This document shows positions 35,730-48,239 of a DNA stretch of 64,000 nucleotides, piece after piece. The stretch covers positions 15,473,058 to 15,537,057 of the forward strand of contig CM036631.1 of NCBI GenBank assembly GCA_020746105.1, in the 5' to 3' direction. Origin of the DNA: Trogon surrucura (Eukaryota > Chordata > Aves > Trogoniformes > Trogonidae). The translations under genes and the position numbers were made by a program. Each line of letters starts with the position of its first letter. The stretch's first letter is position 1. Under the pieces are notes generated by a model, which had not been told where the DNA came from, did not search any database, and saw only the letters and a program-made list of their open reading frames with translations.

Positions 35730-37182
35730 CTGGGGACAAGAGCAAGGAGAAATCCTGTTACGAGGCAAGATATGGGAGCAGAAAGAAAGGCAAATCTCTT
35801 GACCGAGAGCAGCGACACCAAACTTGAACACGTTTGCGCCTTTCTTGAGGGACTTAAGGTCTTTTGAACCGTTCAAATACAAATATTCCTGTAAATACTG
35901 TTGGAACGGTTGAAACTAGGCTCTAGGGAGTAAGGCTGGGTGTTCCAAACTAGAAACAAATTGCAGCCGAGATAAAACTACATGAAAAGCTTCAGCAAAG
36001 TCTCTAATATTGTTTATACAACAACTCGGCCGTGCGCAGACAGCTCGGGTTTGAACAGCTGTATGCAGATTGCGAGATGGAAAAGCCCGATTTCTGGAGG
36101 CGTGGAAGATAACCTCAAGTCCACCTAAGGTAAATGGTAGCTGCAATCTTTGCAGCTCCAAAAACAAAACCCTGGGCTGCGCCAGCTCTTTGAACCCGCG
36201 CGCAGCTTCACGTGTGCAGACGGCGGCTTCCACGTGTGCGAACCTTTGGATCTGCCAAGCTACGCCCACGAGTCTTGAGGTTGCCTGTATTTTCATCTCT
36301 AGAAATGACCCCTCTACGGGCGAGGGAGAGATCAGAAAGATAATTGCATCGCACACACGCTTCGACTACACGCGCACTCCTTCCTTCTATTTTATCTTCT
36401 TGCACACGCAAGCGCTAACGCCCGGCAACTGAACAGAACCACGGATCCTCAAGCAGTTTGGTGTAGTTGTCATTGGGACCCCATCCTACAACACAGTGAG
36501 ATAGACTGAGATAAAACCAACTAGATTTTGATGTTTCCATGGGCACAGAAGGTCTCAGCTCCCACGATTGTCAGTAGGGATCTAGTCAACATGGTTGACT
36601 TGTCTCAAATTAGGCACCTGTGTTTGATCAGCTTTTAGTTACCTAAACCTGGAAGCTTAGTTCCAGCTGCACTGATAAATACTCTTAAAAGATTTCACTC
36701 CCATCCCAAGTTCATCCAGCCCTGAGACAGATTTTTAAGAGAAGGCACCTCTGAAAGGGCCTCATGTCTGTTTCAGACAGTAAAAGTCTAAAAACTTGTC
36801 TAAAACTAATTGTTTAACTTTTAATTAATGTTAAGTAAAAAAAAAAAAAGTCCTGTACAGTAAGTTTAATGCACACCCCTACAACTCATTTGCAACGCGG
36901 GCAAATTAGGGACCATTTGAGTGAACTGGCTGGGAATGGCAGCAAAGGCTGCGGATGCCACAAAAAACTGGGCAATCCTCTTTTTCACCCATTGTCTCTG
37001 GTTGAGCACCCCAGATCTGCAGCCACAATGCAAGTCAGTGAAACGGAGATCTGCAAAAATACTGCCTCCCCTGCTCCCCTTCCAGAAATCCATCAGGTCA
37101 ATGGTTTCAAACCAGTGAGCTGAATTTTGTCGCCCTTGGGCCACGCGATTGCTCTGCGCGGCACCGAGGGAAGGGTGGGAAC

Positions 37183-37200
37183 GTGAGGTGAGGTGAGGAG
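37183..37200. repeat. short GAGGT tandem repeat
   Basis: Three consecutive GTGAG units (GTGAGGTGAGGTGAGGAG) lie within a GC-rich patch. Confidence 0.7.
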
Positions 37201-38168
37201 CGTGGATCTGGGGCTGAGGCTGGTGAAGGAGGGCAGCCCCACCCCGGGGGGGACCTGACAAAACGCAGCGTGAGACTGTACCCGCAGGGCCGGGGGACTC
37301 TGAAAAGCCTCCCGCAGCCCGCTCCGCCAGCGCTCCCATGCCCTCGCTGCTCCCATATTTTCAGCCATGTTTGGTTGCCACCACACTTGTAATTACGGAC
37401 CTACCCCACGATTCCAGTAGCACACCCCAGCCCAAGTTTTCCGTGATTTCAGCCGAGCATCGTTACGCCGCGCTCTTACCCTCCTGCATCCTGTAGTTTT
37501 GATTTTTCAATATATTTCAGCTTAGACCCACGTTTTCCTTCCCACCCTCACCTTCTGACCCCGGGCCGGTCTTAGACGTGGCGATGCTTTACTCCCATGG
37601 CAGTGACCTCCTGCCACGTAGGTGCCGTGTATTCTTGTCAAACAAAACCCTGCCGGCTGGCCGGCAGCGCATTGCGCGAGCCCTTTGTTTCTTTGTCTCG
37701 CTGTTTGCTTTTGAAATTTTACGCCGAATCAATCTCCCCTACCCTTTTCACATCCTCTTCGCATCCTGCTCGGCGCTGAAGCCAAGGGCTTGCATCAAAA
37801 ACTTCCTGGATATTCTGAGGAGAAGGGAATGATTTAGCCTGTTGTGCTTCTTCACTGTGCATCACTGTTAGCTAACGGAGAAAACTCTGCCAATGCCCTC
37901 TGTAACCTGAATAATTAGGAAGTGGAGGCTTTAAGAGCGAACAGAAGCGATGCATGCAAACTAGAAGAGCTCGCTTTAAACACACGGAGCCTGAGCCACT
38001 TCCTTTTCCATGTTAAAGCTATGAAAGGATGTCTTAAAGACATATGGATTGAATTTATGGCAGAGGGAGAATGAAAATAGACTGATTTGTCAAAAGTTTC
38101 AACCAGAGGCATATAATTCTACAGACGTGAAAACAGAAACTGGCAGTTACATTACTAAGCCAGGGGAG

Positions 38169-38203
38169 AAGGAAAAAAAAGAAAAAGAAAAAGAAAAAAA
38201 GGG
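38169..38203. repeat. A-rich GAAAAA simple repeat
   Basis: An uninterrupted purine run of GGAAAAAAAA followed by GAAAAA-type units, about 35 bases. Confidence 0.9.
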
Positions 38204-40509
38204 ACACGTTTTCTCTGCCAGCCGGTTTCAGTTGGTTCTGTTTTCCAACAAGGAATTGAAAATAAAGATTTGTAGGATGATTTAAGTTGGCTCACAAACG
38301 GAACAACGTTTTCTCAGTTTTTCAGTTAACAGTTTGCCAGGTGCTGTGGGTAAAAGGAAACAGGGATGATTTATTTGCCTTTGGAAAAACCACTCACACA
38401 CGAGATAGCTGCAGACGAGATTTATGTTCTCATCCGTCTTGGTACAGCTCAGGAATATCTTCTATTTATGGGAGAGAAAGGAGGAAGTTACCGAGACTCT
38501 GGTCGCGCGCCAAAGCCCGGTGATGCCACTGGGGATTTCTCCTGGGATGGCAGCGCGGCATGAATCAGGCTCTCTTACATAAGATTCCCCCAAAGGCTCC
38601 CCAGGTCTGACAGGTCTCGATAGGTACGAGCAGGCTTGGGAAGGAGAAAACACACCTCTCGAGACTGCTTCGGAGAGCAGCGACGGAGCGGGTGGCAAAG
38701 CAGAAAAGTCCCCCCCATCAGTCCGCCCAGCAGCCCCGCTAGTCGGGATTTCCTCTCCGATACGTTTCCACCAACTGCCTGGAGTTGGAAGAGCATCGCC
38801 TTTGCTCTTCAGACCCCAAATTCAGGCACAAGGACATCCGCAGTCAAGCTCTGCCCACTGGTATTACAATCAGGAACAGGAGTTCATCCTTAATAACCAA
38901 TTAAAAGAATGTCGTTTGTTGACCGAGACAACTCGACGTGACGCCCACTTGTGCCCCAAACGGGCGTACCTGCCCTCCTCCCACCCAAATCCAGAAATCT
39001 GCAGTCAAAAGTCGTTACAATGGCAAAACCTGTAGGGGCGTTTTCTCCTTCTATCCGGCCTTCACGTTTCTGTATTGTTATAATTGTGGCAAGGCTGGTT
39101 TTAATCACGGCGAGCTAAATGAGCAAAACTGTGACTGAAATCAATCAATTCACGTCAAAACACTCTCTGCGTGAAATCCCGTTAAAACTGCCAACTTCTG
39201 TCCTGACACTCAAGGACGTCTTTTCCCCAAAAACAACATGAACCAGCACGTCATGACCGTGCAGGAGCAAACCATTCGGGCATGCACACCGTTGCTCTTA
39301 CAATATTTTCTCTGATGTGGGCTCTGTCGTGTTTCCTACACAGCCCTCACTCTATCCTGGCGTTCTGCTCCCTTTTTTTTTGTTGGTTTTTTTAATGAAC
39401 CAAGATTTTAAATACGGGGCTCCAAGCTCAGGTGAAGTTGGTGAGAGTCTGTTAATTGGAGCACGTCTTAGATCAAACCTCAAGGACCTAAGGAATCACC
39501 TCGGTGCAACGGCGAGAGGGAACACCCTGTAGCAGCTCGGTTGTAGCGCTGTGATTAAGGCACGGCCGGCTAACAATTTGTTTCTGATATTTCCACAGCC
39601 TTTGAAATTGCAGCTGGAAATAAAGGCATATTTATTCTACCTCAATTAATAGATGTAACTTGTTCCTGGGCACTTGCTGCCAACAGTCTTAAAAGGCAGT
39701 CACGACTGGGTGAAACTCCAGTTGAGCAGTTCCTTAAACTCAGATTATTCTGCTTGCCTCAAGATTTTGAAATCGTTGTCTGTAATTTGATGCTTTTTAA
39801 TAGCGACTGAAAATGTTTCCACAGTCAGAGCTAGATCCAGGGAAAAGTTTGTTCACACTCTTGGACATCTTTCTGCTTTCAGAGGTGCAGCAGTTCTGCC
39901 CAAGGCTTTGGCTCTCACGCGATCGCTCCCCGCCAAGCAACCGGTCTGGTCCTCGAGCAAGGCAACCTGCGCCCTTCTCCGAACGTCCCGTGACAATCCA
40001 GAGGCCGGCGTCAAGTTCTGCTCCTCTGATAGCAAGATACGAGCAAATCCAGATTTTCGCCTGAATTTTCTTTCAGGATTTTAAAAAAAACTTCAAATAA
40101 TTTTCGAGGTCCCCCCGTTACCTTCACACTTCGTGCTGCTCGCATGTCGCGCTCCTAAAAACGGACCAGCCGTCATTTCTACTTTGCCATAATGATTTTT
40201 CTCTGTGTTTACTTTAATCTGTGTGGAGAGACGACTTCCTAGCGATTACCTCCTCAGCCACTTGGTGACTTTCAAACACTTACATGGTGTCAGGAGGTTA
40301 AGATGGGGCCACTCACAAGTGGCAAAGGGCCAAGGAGTTTTGTCTGGAAAATGCTCCGGTCCTGCTGCCTGGGATTTCTCACAGAAGTTGCCCAGGGTGC
40401 TAATTCTTATTTTCAAAATGCATGTTTCGACAGGTTAGGCAAAAAAATCAGGGAGAGAATGAGACACAGGTATGCACTGTAAACTACCCACGGAGAAAAA
40501 AGTGGTGAT

Positions 40510-40583
40510 GTTTTTTCTCTTGTTTCCTTTCTTTTTCTTTCTTTCTTTTTCCATTTTTTTCTTTTTTTTTTCTTTTTTTTTTG
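40510..40583. repeat. polypyrimidine tract (T/C, about 74 bases)
   Basis: This is a long run made almost wholly of T with single C interruptions (CTTT and CTTTTT units), with one G near its start and one A near 40553. It is purine on the gene's sense strand. Confidence 0.9.
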
Positions 40584-40817
40584 ATAAGCCTAGTGAAGTC
40601 TATGAGACAACACAACCTATATCGATTTCTCCCTTCAGCCAGAATAAAGACATGTTCTCTGGGCAACGATTCCGTGTATTGTGTCCATATCCCACTGAAA
40701 ACCACAACGATCGTTACTCATCACTACCATAATACAAATTAGCACAAGGGGAAAAAAGTATCTATTTGGCCAATCCAACCAGAAACGAAAGCCCTCAGAA
40801 AATGAAGGATCATTTTC

Positions 40818-41050
40818 ATAGAATCATAGAATAATTTCAGCTGGAAGAGACCTTGAAGATCATTGAGTCCAGCCTTTGTCTCAGCCCTATCAACCTACTG
40901 AACTATGTCCCCCAATGCAACATCTCATCGTCTCTTAAACACCTCCAGGGACGGTGACTCAACCCCCTCCCTGGGCAGCCTGTTCCAATGGCTGACAACC
41001 CTCTCAGTAAAGAAATTCTTCCTAATATCTAACCTGAACTTCCCCTAGTG
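40818..41050 (-). mobile_element. CR1 LINE 3' fragment
   Basis: The plus strand begins 'catagaatcatagaataatt' then 'gctggaagagaccttgaaga', and continues with the reverse complement of the CR1 C-terminal coding region (CTCCCTGGGCAGCCTGTTCC; AAGAAATTCTTCCTAATATC). It stops abruptly after 'cttcccctagtgcag'. It is short, with no long open frame, and belongs to a subfamily different from the 6.7- and 22.1-kb copies. Confidence 0.9.
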
Positions 41051-41999
41051 CAGTTAGAAACTGTTTGGAAAAGCCCTTAAATACTGCAAAAAAAAAACCC
41101 CACAGATGTGAAATCGGAACTGCTGTGAACGCGCTCGAAAAAACGCATTACGAAACCAAGGAAGAACAAAATAGTCTCGGTCTCCAGCACCAGTGTACTT
41201 TTGCACTGTTTGGTTTGTCATAAATCCCACAAGAAACACAGAAATGTTCTGTGAGGTGGGAACGGCGGCTGATTCCAGCAAATTGAGCTGCGATTTGGAA
41301 TGCCGACGTTTCTGAAGGGCGACGGCGATGACCTGACTCCACCGAAGCGCCCAGCCAAATCCCACTGATCTCAATAGATCCGGTAAAACCCCCATCCAAC
41401 TCCAACTGCAGTTCCCACATTGGAATTTGGCCGTGCCATCGGGCAGGCTGTCACCTTGCACAAAGTCCTGTAATTCCTCATGGCGAGGAGCATTCAAGGT
41501 TCTCCTTGGGTTTTTTGTTTCCCATTCTACCGAGCCGCACAATGTCTTCAGTTCCCTCTTGCCAATCAATTCCGAGGAGGGAACACCACCTAGAATTAAT
41601 GCCAATCCCTGGAGCTCCGTGTTTAATTCTTGCTGACCTACCGCTGCTAGGAAAGCTCAACCCTTCTTTATTTCATGAAACAAAACGGGATCGTTCTGAC
41701 AGAATATATACAAACACTCCCGGTCTCTCCAAAAAAACAGGCAACTAAAGCGTTCCTCATAGGTCTCGCTCAAATCTAAACACATCAGGCTCAATAATCA
41801 ACTACAGTCGTGCTCTGGGTTGTGAGAAAGGCTTGTGATCGGGGAACAATGCGCATAATTGCTAACATATAGGAAAATAACGCGGCTTCTGCTACGAAGC
41901 GGGCAGGCATCTCTTTCAGTCCGTCCCTGTCAGCAGGAAGAAAAATCAAACACAGTTGCTTGTGTCTGCATCCACATTAAACAGTGATTCTCTAATTGA

Positions 42000-42431
42000 A
42001 CACAGGAGGAAAAGCAGGAGAGGGAGCAGCTTCAAGCAGACAGAGAAGATCTTCAGCCTTGAAAAGAGAAGATTTTGGGGGGACATAAGAGCTGCCTTCC
42101 AGTACCTGAAGGGATCCTACAGGAAGGCTGGGGAGGGACTTTTTACAAGAGCATCCACTGATAGGACAAGGGGAAATGGGGTTAAGTTGAAGGAGAATAG
42201 GTTTAGATTAGATCTTAGGAAGAAATTCTTCAGTATGAGGGTGCCAAGACTTTGGAATAAATTGCCCAGAGACGTTGTGGCTGCCCCCTCCCTGGAGGTG
42301 TTCAAGGCCAGGTTGGACAGAACCTTGAGTAGCCTCATCTAGTAGAGAGGCGTCCCTGCCCGTGACAGGGAGGTTGGACTAGATGATCTCCAAGGTCCTT
42401 TCCAACCTAGGCCAGTCTAGGATTCTATGAT
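42000..42431 (+). mobile_element. CR1 LINE fragment (subfamily matching the SINE tail)
   Basis: The plus strand encodes FSLEKRRFWGDIRAAFQYLK, GSYRKAGEGLFTRASTDRTR and RVPRLWNKLPRDVVAAPSLE. It has the 3' UTR 'agagaggcgtccctgcccgt' and ends TAGGATTCTATGAT. The first ~45 bp (about 42000-42045) are too diverged to place exactly. It is the same subfamily as 22074-22575 but in the opposite orientation, and its tail matches the SINE tail at 26.6 kb. Confidence 0.9.
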
Positions 42432-43739
42432 CTTGAAATCTTCTGCGAGTGCTCAGCTGAACCCCTCCATGGAAGAGCTGCTGTCCTAACCGGACACTTC
42501 TGGGCAGACCTGTGTGGTTCACACAGCCCTCCCGTGGGCTCCTGCGTCTTGGTCTAAGTGCTCTGAGAGAGAGTGTCCCCTTCAAACTGACAAAACACAA
42601 TTTGCCTGGACTTCAGGAACGTCACCAGAGATGCGTTGTCTTCAAGCGCACAGCCTGGTCCTCCATGTTGCTTGACATCAACAGGCATCGCTTGAGTGGA
42701 AGTTGTCAAAACACCCCAGAAGAGAGTTTTAGAGCACTCTCACCCCTTTTTCTGGGGCCCAGGGCACTGCAGCTCCTCATGAGCCAAAAGCAGGGAAAGC
42801 GGTGGAGCTCGCAGCTCCTGCAGAAAGAGCAGAAGCCGACTCACAGACACTACCAACACTTAAACACCTCCCTACTCGCAGGTAACTAACTGTGCCCCAT
42901 CTTCATCCTGCACTTGGAAACGTTCGATGTCCTTTGCCTCACTTTTGCTATGAAACTGGTGGAATTGGGCTGGAAGCTAGAGGGGAGAAGCTAGGAAGAA
43001 CCTGTAAGAGCTATTATTTTTTTACTCCGGCTGTGATACACAGGATTGCAAATGACTCTAAACGCAGGAGAAAGGCCTTGGTTTTGTACCGAGTCAGTAT
43101 TTACTGAGTCATTAATCCCGCTCCCATATCCCTGTGGTCTCCGGCCAACCGCTAACCTGGCTTGGCCCCAAGTGCTCAGTTGAACAAAAGCATGAGGGAA
43201 CATACCCTCGCCTTACATTTTAGTGATTGCCAAGAACCGCAGCAAATTTGATGTGCAGCAGCAGCGTACTTTGCAAGATAAAAGGTATCGGAGACGGTGA
43301 CGGTCTTAATTTCCATTTCCTAGATAAAGAGAGAAAAGGAGGGGAAGCGGCCGCCAAGCTCATGCACCAGAACCAACTCTTTGCATAGCCCAGCTCTCCC
43401 AGTTCAGGATCCCTGTGCCACTAGACCTTGCCTGTATGAAACTGGTCAGCATGGAGCCATTGCTCTGGATCCAGAAATTTGAAATAAACAGCAGGACTGC
43501 GAGGATTTAGCCTAGGTTTGTAGAACCCTGCTACCTATTGAGATATCCCTATTGAAAGAGAAAATCAGCTATGTTTCCAGGACTCTCCTTTTCAGGATCT
43601 GGTAAGGCACACCGAAAGAGAAAACCCCATACTGGGTTATAAATATCAAGGAAAAACAAACAGAGAGAAAGTTTTATGAGGCGCGGTATAAATAGATTAC
43701 GAACACTGTGAAAGAAATACAAAACCAGAATCCTGTGCC

Positions 43740-43880
43740 AGAAAATGAGTGCAGTCCAACAGGCAGGAGTCTCAGCATTAATTAGCTCTGTAAACCCTGA
43801 CCAGTTTACTCAGTGTCCCCAGTTTGCTTACTGAGAAACGAGGACACTGTGGCATTCCTGTTAAGGGTGGCACGACACAA
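43740..43880 (+). mobile_element. possible MIR-type SINE fossil
   Basis: The segment 'tagctctgtaaaccctgacc', then 'ccccagtttgcttactgaga' and AACGAGGAC resembles the end of MIR ('...cagtttccccatctgtaaaacggggat'). It is old and diverged; the assignment is by pattern only. Confidence 0.35.
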
Positions 43881-44249
43881 GCAGCATTCTTGCTTCATTT
43901 CCCATTCTCATCTTACTCGTTCAAGCTACTCCACATCTCAACAGCATCCTCGTTTCCCGTATGTGTCAGTAGTACATTTATTTTTTTTTCATTTAAATTG
44001 CCCTTTTTACCCTCAACAATCCCAAAGCTCTCTGAGGCGCTACAAAGGACACAATATTGCGACAACGGACGATTCCATCTCGGCGGAGCTTAGGATACAA
44101 GAGGAGAAGCTTTACCCAACTGAGGTGGTTAAGAAAGGCAAAATGGAATTAAGCCTAATAGAGATTCTGATGTGGATACAATATTGGCGTAGATATTCTG
44201 ACAAACATAGCAAAAATACCATAAGAAATCATGAAGAAGCAGCAGAATA

Positions 44250-44266
44250 TATATATATATATAACA
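44250..44266. repeat. short (AT)n microsatellite
   Basis: Alternating AT of about 16 bases within an A-rich stretch. Confidence 0.85.
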
Positions 44267-44559
44267 GAAAGTATACATGAAAGCTAAAAAAACAAGCCCT
44301 ATTCAAGAAAAAAAAAAAAGAGAGATGACAGGTAAACAATAGCAACTGTAGAAACACCAAGTCCTTTATTAGCATTATTGGGAGGATCAGAAATCTTAGA
44401 AGAGGTTTATATCACTTTCTCCATTCTCTTGGACTTCTCTAGAAGACTCCCATTTAGGTGCTTTTCCAGCAAAAAGAGCTTCAGCTGGAGGGACCGCAGC
44501 GAGTGCAGGCACCAGTTAGAGCCCTCACACCCCTACAACACCCTCTTCTAACCCATTCC

Positions 44560-44830
44560 TTATTGTTCACTGTCCTTCCTGAAATATGGTCTTTGAATCA
44601 CTCCCAGCTCTCCAGATGTGGTCTGACTACGCTCTTTGTACGTGCCATAATGACCTCTCTTTCCTTGCGTTCAATTCTTCTATTTATACGTCCCATGATC
44701 TGTAGGCTTGCCAAACACAAAGAGGAGAGTAAATGCCTGTCCTCGGTCACTCCCAGTTCCTTTTCTCAGGGAACGTCTAGATGGAGAGTCTGACCAGGGC
44801 AGGGCTCCGGAATAATCCCAAGCAATCCCT
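44560..44830 (-). mobile_element. possible ancient CR1/L3-like fragment
   Basis: The plus strand carries 'ctccagatgtggtctgacta' followed by AATGACCTCTCTTTCCTTGCG and 'cttctatttatacgtcccat'. This follows the reverse complement of the CR1-clade coding tail (the 'tccagatgtggcctcaccag' pattern just 5' of the 'HLEYCVQ...W' block). No open frame survives. The match is by memory and weak. Confidence 0.35.
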
Positions 44831-45311
44831 TCTCAGTTATTCTAGAGCAACCTTTTGAAAGAGTTGACTCTACACAACCCCTCAACTTCTTTAGGAAGGT
44901 GAGCCCTTAGCCTGGTAAAATCTCCCCTCGTTAAGCTCTCCTGACTGTAGTAAACGAGTAGTAGTAAACAAAATTATAGAAACGGTCACTTAATAATAAG
45001 CATCAAGACTCAATTATACCAGTCGATGACGTTAAATACAGAGCGTTGTAAGGGTTGTTTTTTCTCTGTTTATTTTTTTAAAAAGCCACGAGGAAATAGG
45101 AGCTCAACAGTAACCAAATTACCGCTCCTAAAAGCCCGCTCATCTTTAGATGAGGATTTTCTCCGCTAGCTGTCGGCAGCACCCGCCCTCTGATGCACAG
45201 CTCTGATGGCGTCAGGGTGAGCTACACATCTGCCGCTCAATACAAATCTGAAATTTTATCTCAGTGAAACACAACACAGTCCTGAGCCCACAAAGCCTGA
45301 CCTCAAGGAGG

Positions 45312-45365
45312 CAAGGTCTGGAGTCGCGCTAAAAAAATCAAGGTTTGGAGTCGCCCTAAGACGAT
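45312..45365. repeat. 27-bp tandem duplication
   Basis: Units CAAGGTCTGGAGTCGCGCTA... (45312-45338) and CAAGGTTTGGAGTCGCCCTA... (45339-45365) are adjacent. A looser third match (CAGGTTTTGAGTCGCTGG) follows at about 45402-45419. The source is not recognised. Confidence 0.85.
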
Positions 45366-48239
45366 CACAATGCACACCGTGCCTGCAGACCAAAAATAAT
45401 TCAGGTTTTGAGTCGCTGGCCAGGCAGCACACAGCTTCAGGCAGGTGCACCCTGGGTAGGCCACAAGAAAAATGTCATTATATTGTAGATTTGATCCTTA
45501 GAATTCAATCTCCACTACTATTGTCAGCATAGCTACAGTAAATTACTCACACCAGCGTTTACGTGCAGGAGTAGTTCATGAATCACCACCAGCTTTGCCA
45601 CTTTTACCCCAAAAAATTGCCCAGAGCCCAACATTACCTTTGGTGAGTGCAAGTTTTTGCGACAAGCATCTTTGGGATAAATCTCCACTATACAGACACC
45701 GATGGTTGTGCTTGACATGTCCCACTGGGCAGGGTTCACCGTCTAGGAGTAGTTTGATAGCACTAAAGACCCAGCAACAATTCTATCTCGGAACAAAAGC
45801 TGTTCCTCTTTTCATTTTTATTTCCTCAAACAAACACTTGGAAATGTTTTGCAGGGTTGTTTTTTTTTTCCCCCCCCCCTCCACAATGCAACAAATCCGT
45901 CTCTCACTAAGGGCAGCGTTTTGCAACTGGCTGCTTCCTCCTATCAAAGCATCCTGGAGATGGGGTCAACAATGAGCAATTGTTTAGAGACCCACAAGCG
46001 GAGCCGAGGAATTCCACTTAGTCACCAACCGCTAAATTTAGCCCTAGAGGTCTTTGCAACACCTTAGCCAACTCCTCACATCACGGGTGGCACTGAAAGA
46101 CCATCTCCCACCAGCCACATCCATGCTTTCTACCATGACCACTTGCTCTGGCTTCTACCACCTATTTTACTCTCTACTTCTGCATCTATATTCTTTCTTT
46201 TCCCCTCTGTCCCCTCCTCCTCACGTACGCACCCTTCCCAGGATTCTGCCTTTCAAGGCTCCACACAAGATCTATTTTTGAATGTAGCCTTCAGGGGTAG
46301 CAACGCTGTAAGAATTTGGCAATATTCAGAAAACCAGCCCCAAAAAAAATCAAAACAAAACCCAAGTCCACTACAACGCTCTGGTCTGTCTCTCTCTCAT
46401 CTCCTAAGTGCCAAATGCATCTCAGAGTCTCAGTCTCTTGGTTGTAGCCATTTATAGTTTGTATAAAAAGCATAACTTGTACACTTCCATTAGAGCCCTA
46501 AATATAACTGCCCTCAGCAAGTATTCACTTTTCCAACAGTACCTCTTTGAATCTTGTTTTCAAAAGAATGCTCTTGCTGCTGTATTATTTATAGACATTT
46601 GCATTAAGATCTAAATACTTGGTCAGGAAGCCGCTCAGATTAATAGATCCCCAGCATTGTTTTATAACTCTAAATAGCTTGGAAGGAAAAAAACAACAAA
46701 AATAAACCAAAAACCCAGACAGATTGCCTGTATTTCTATTCTAGAACAGCATTTTTTTTACATAAGCATAAAACCAGCAATGGGCTGGCTCTCTGAAGAA
46801 TCTGGAAACGCTACCACAATGTTTCCCTTTTTTAACATACCATCTGCGTAGAGGATGAAAATTAGAGTCTCAGTTTTGTATTTTTGTTTTTTTTTTCAAC
46901 AGGTAAAACACATTCTGATATCTTTATTACGCCCATGCACCATGTCTGTAATGGATTCAAACCAACTGAATTTGCCGGTGCGCTGCCTTCTTAAACCTCT
47001 CTTGCGCGTGAGTTTCCAATTACACCACGTCACAACACCCAGTTATGAGTGTCCTGATGCTTGGAAAATAATTATTCATTGAGGTGACCTCCTTCAGGAG
47101 GGGAAAACTGGAAAAGTGCCTTATGGCAGAAGTAAAAGCGGTTGTTCTCGCAGACAATAAGCAAAAATGACATTGTGATTTTATGCCCCCAATTTCTACC
47201 CGAGAGAGAACCAAACTAATTTTCTTTAAACACTTTGGAACCTCGCTGCTAACTGCAAAATAAGGTGGCATTCCTTGCACTTCTGCCAGAAGAGCAGCTC
47301 AGCCCCATCTCCATCACTGCCGGCAAATTCTGCGGGACCCAAGATATAGGAAACAACCTCTGGCATCACAACTTGCTTATCCGTGACTCTGTGGCCCGTT
47401 CTTCTAAATATATCAGGAAGCCAACTATCTTTAAAGTAATCTGGGATGATGCTGTGCTAAAACAACTTGGCCCCGGTTACTACCAGGGTTTATTCAAACA
47501 GCAGGACCACGACAACCCGCTTACTAGAGAAGACGACCCGAGGAAGGACACAAAGCGACTGCAAACAGAAAAGAAGGCAGCTCTCATCACCTTGAATTCC
47601 TCTCCCCCTTTTTCGGTTCACACCCCTTTCCGACAACGAACGTGCCTGCTCCTAACTCTCAAGATATTTCCAGCAGCAGCACCCGTGGCGAAGATGAAGA
47701 TTACAGGGAACCTTCCTAGAATTCTTAGGAAAATAAACAGAAAACTGGCTCTCAGAGGAAGATCCACTTATCGACATACAAATAACATCTTTTAATAAAA
47801 TAAATTATCATAGCATTACCTCAATCTATAAAACATCGCTGGTCATTAAACTATACAATAAAAGTAGCGTATTTTATTTTGCTGGTTCCCTGCTGAACCC
47901 AGACTCTGTCGCTCTACCGTGCGATTTTCTCTCCAACGGCAACGCGCAGCGGAGACGCACAGCATGGAAGTACTCGAAAAGCAAAGGTCTCCACCACAGA
48001 AGTAATCCCACACCACATAAGTAATCACTTTGGGGATCCAGCTGCTTGTATGCAACCGCTATATCCTAGTAACATTAATAGCTTTGACTATTGCCAAGGA
48101 AAAAAAAAAAAGTCTTAGAAGGCTTTTTAAATTCGTCATGGAGGAAAGCAAAAGTTAGAACCATGGCAGATGCAGATTTGGGGAGGCTTTACTACCTAAA
48201 ACATTTTTCTCCTCAAATGACACTCCGTTCCTTTCACCA

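Noticed and set aside
47265-47795. 176-codon open frame on the plus strand in intron 1
   Set aside because: It has no domain, signal or repeat family I recognise, no supporting splice pattern and a low-complexity C-terminus. A frame of this length is expected by chance in tens of kilobases scanned in six frames.
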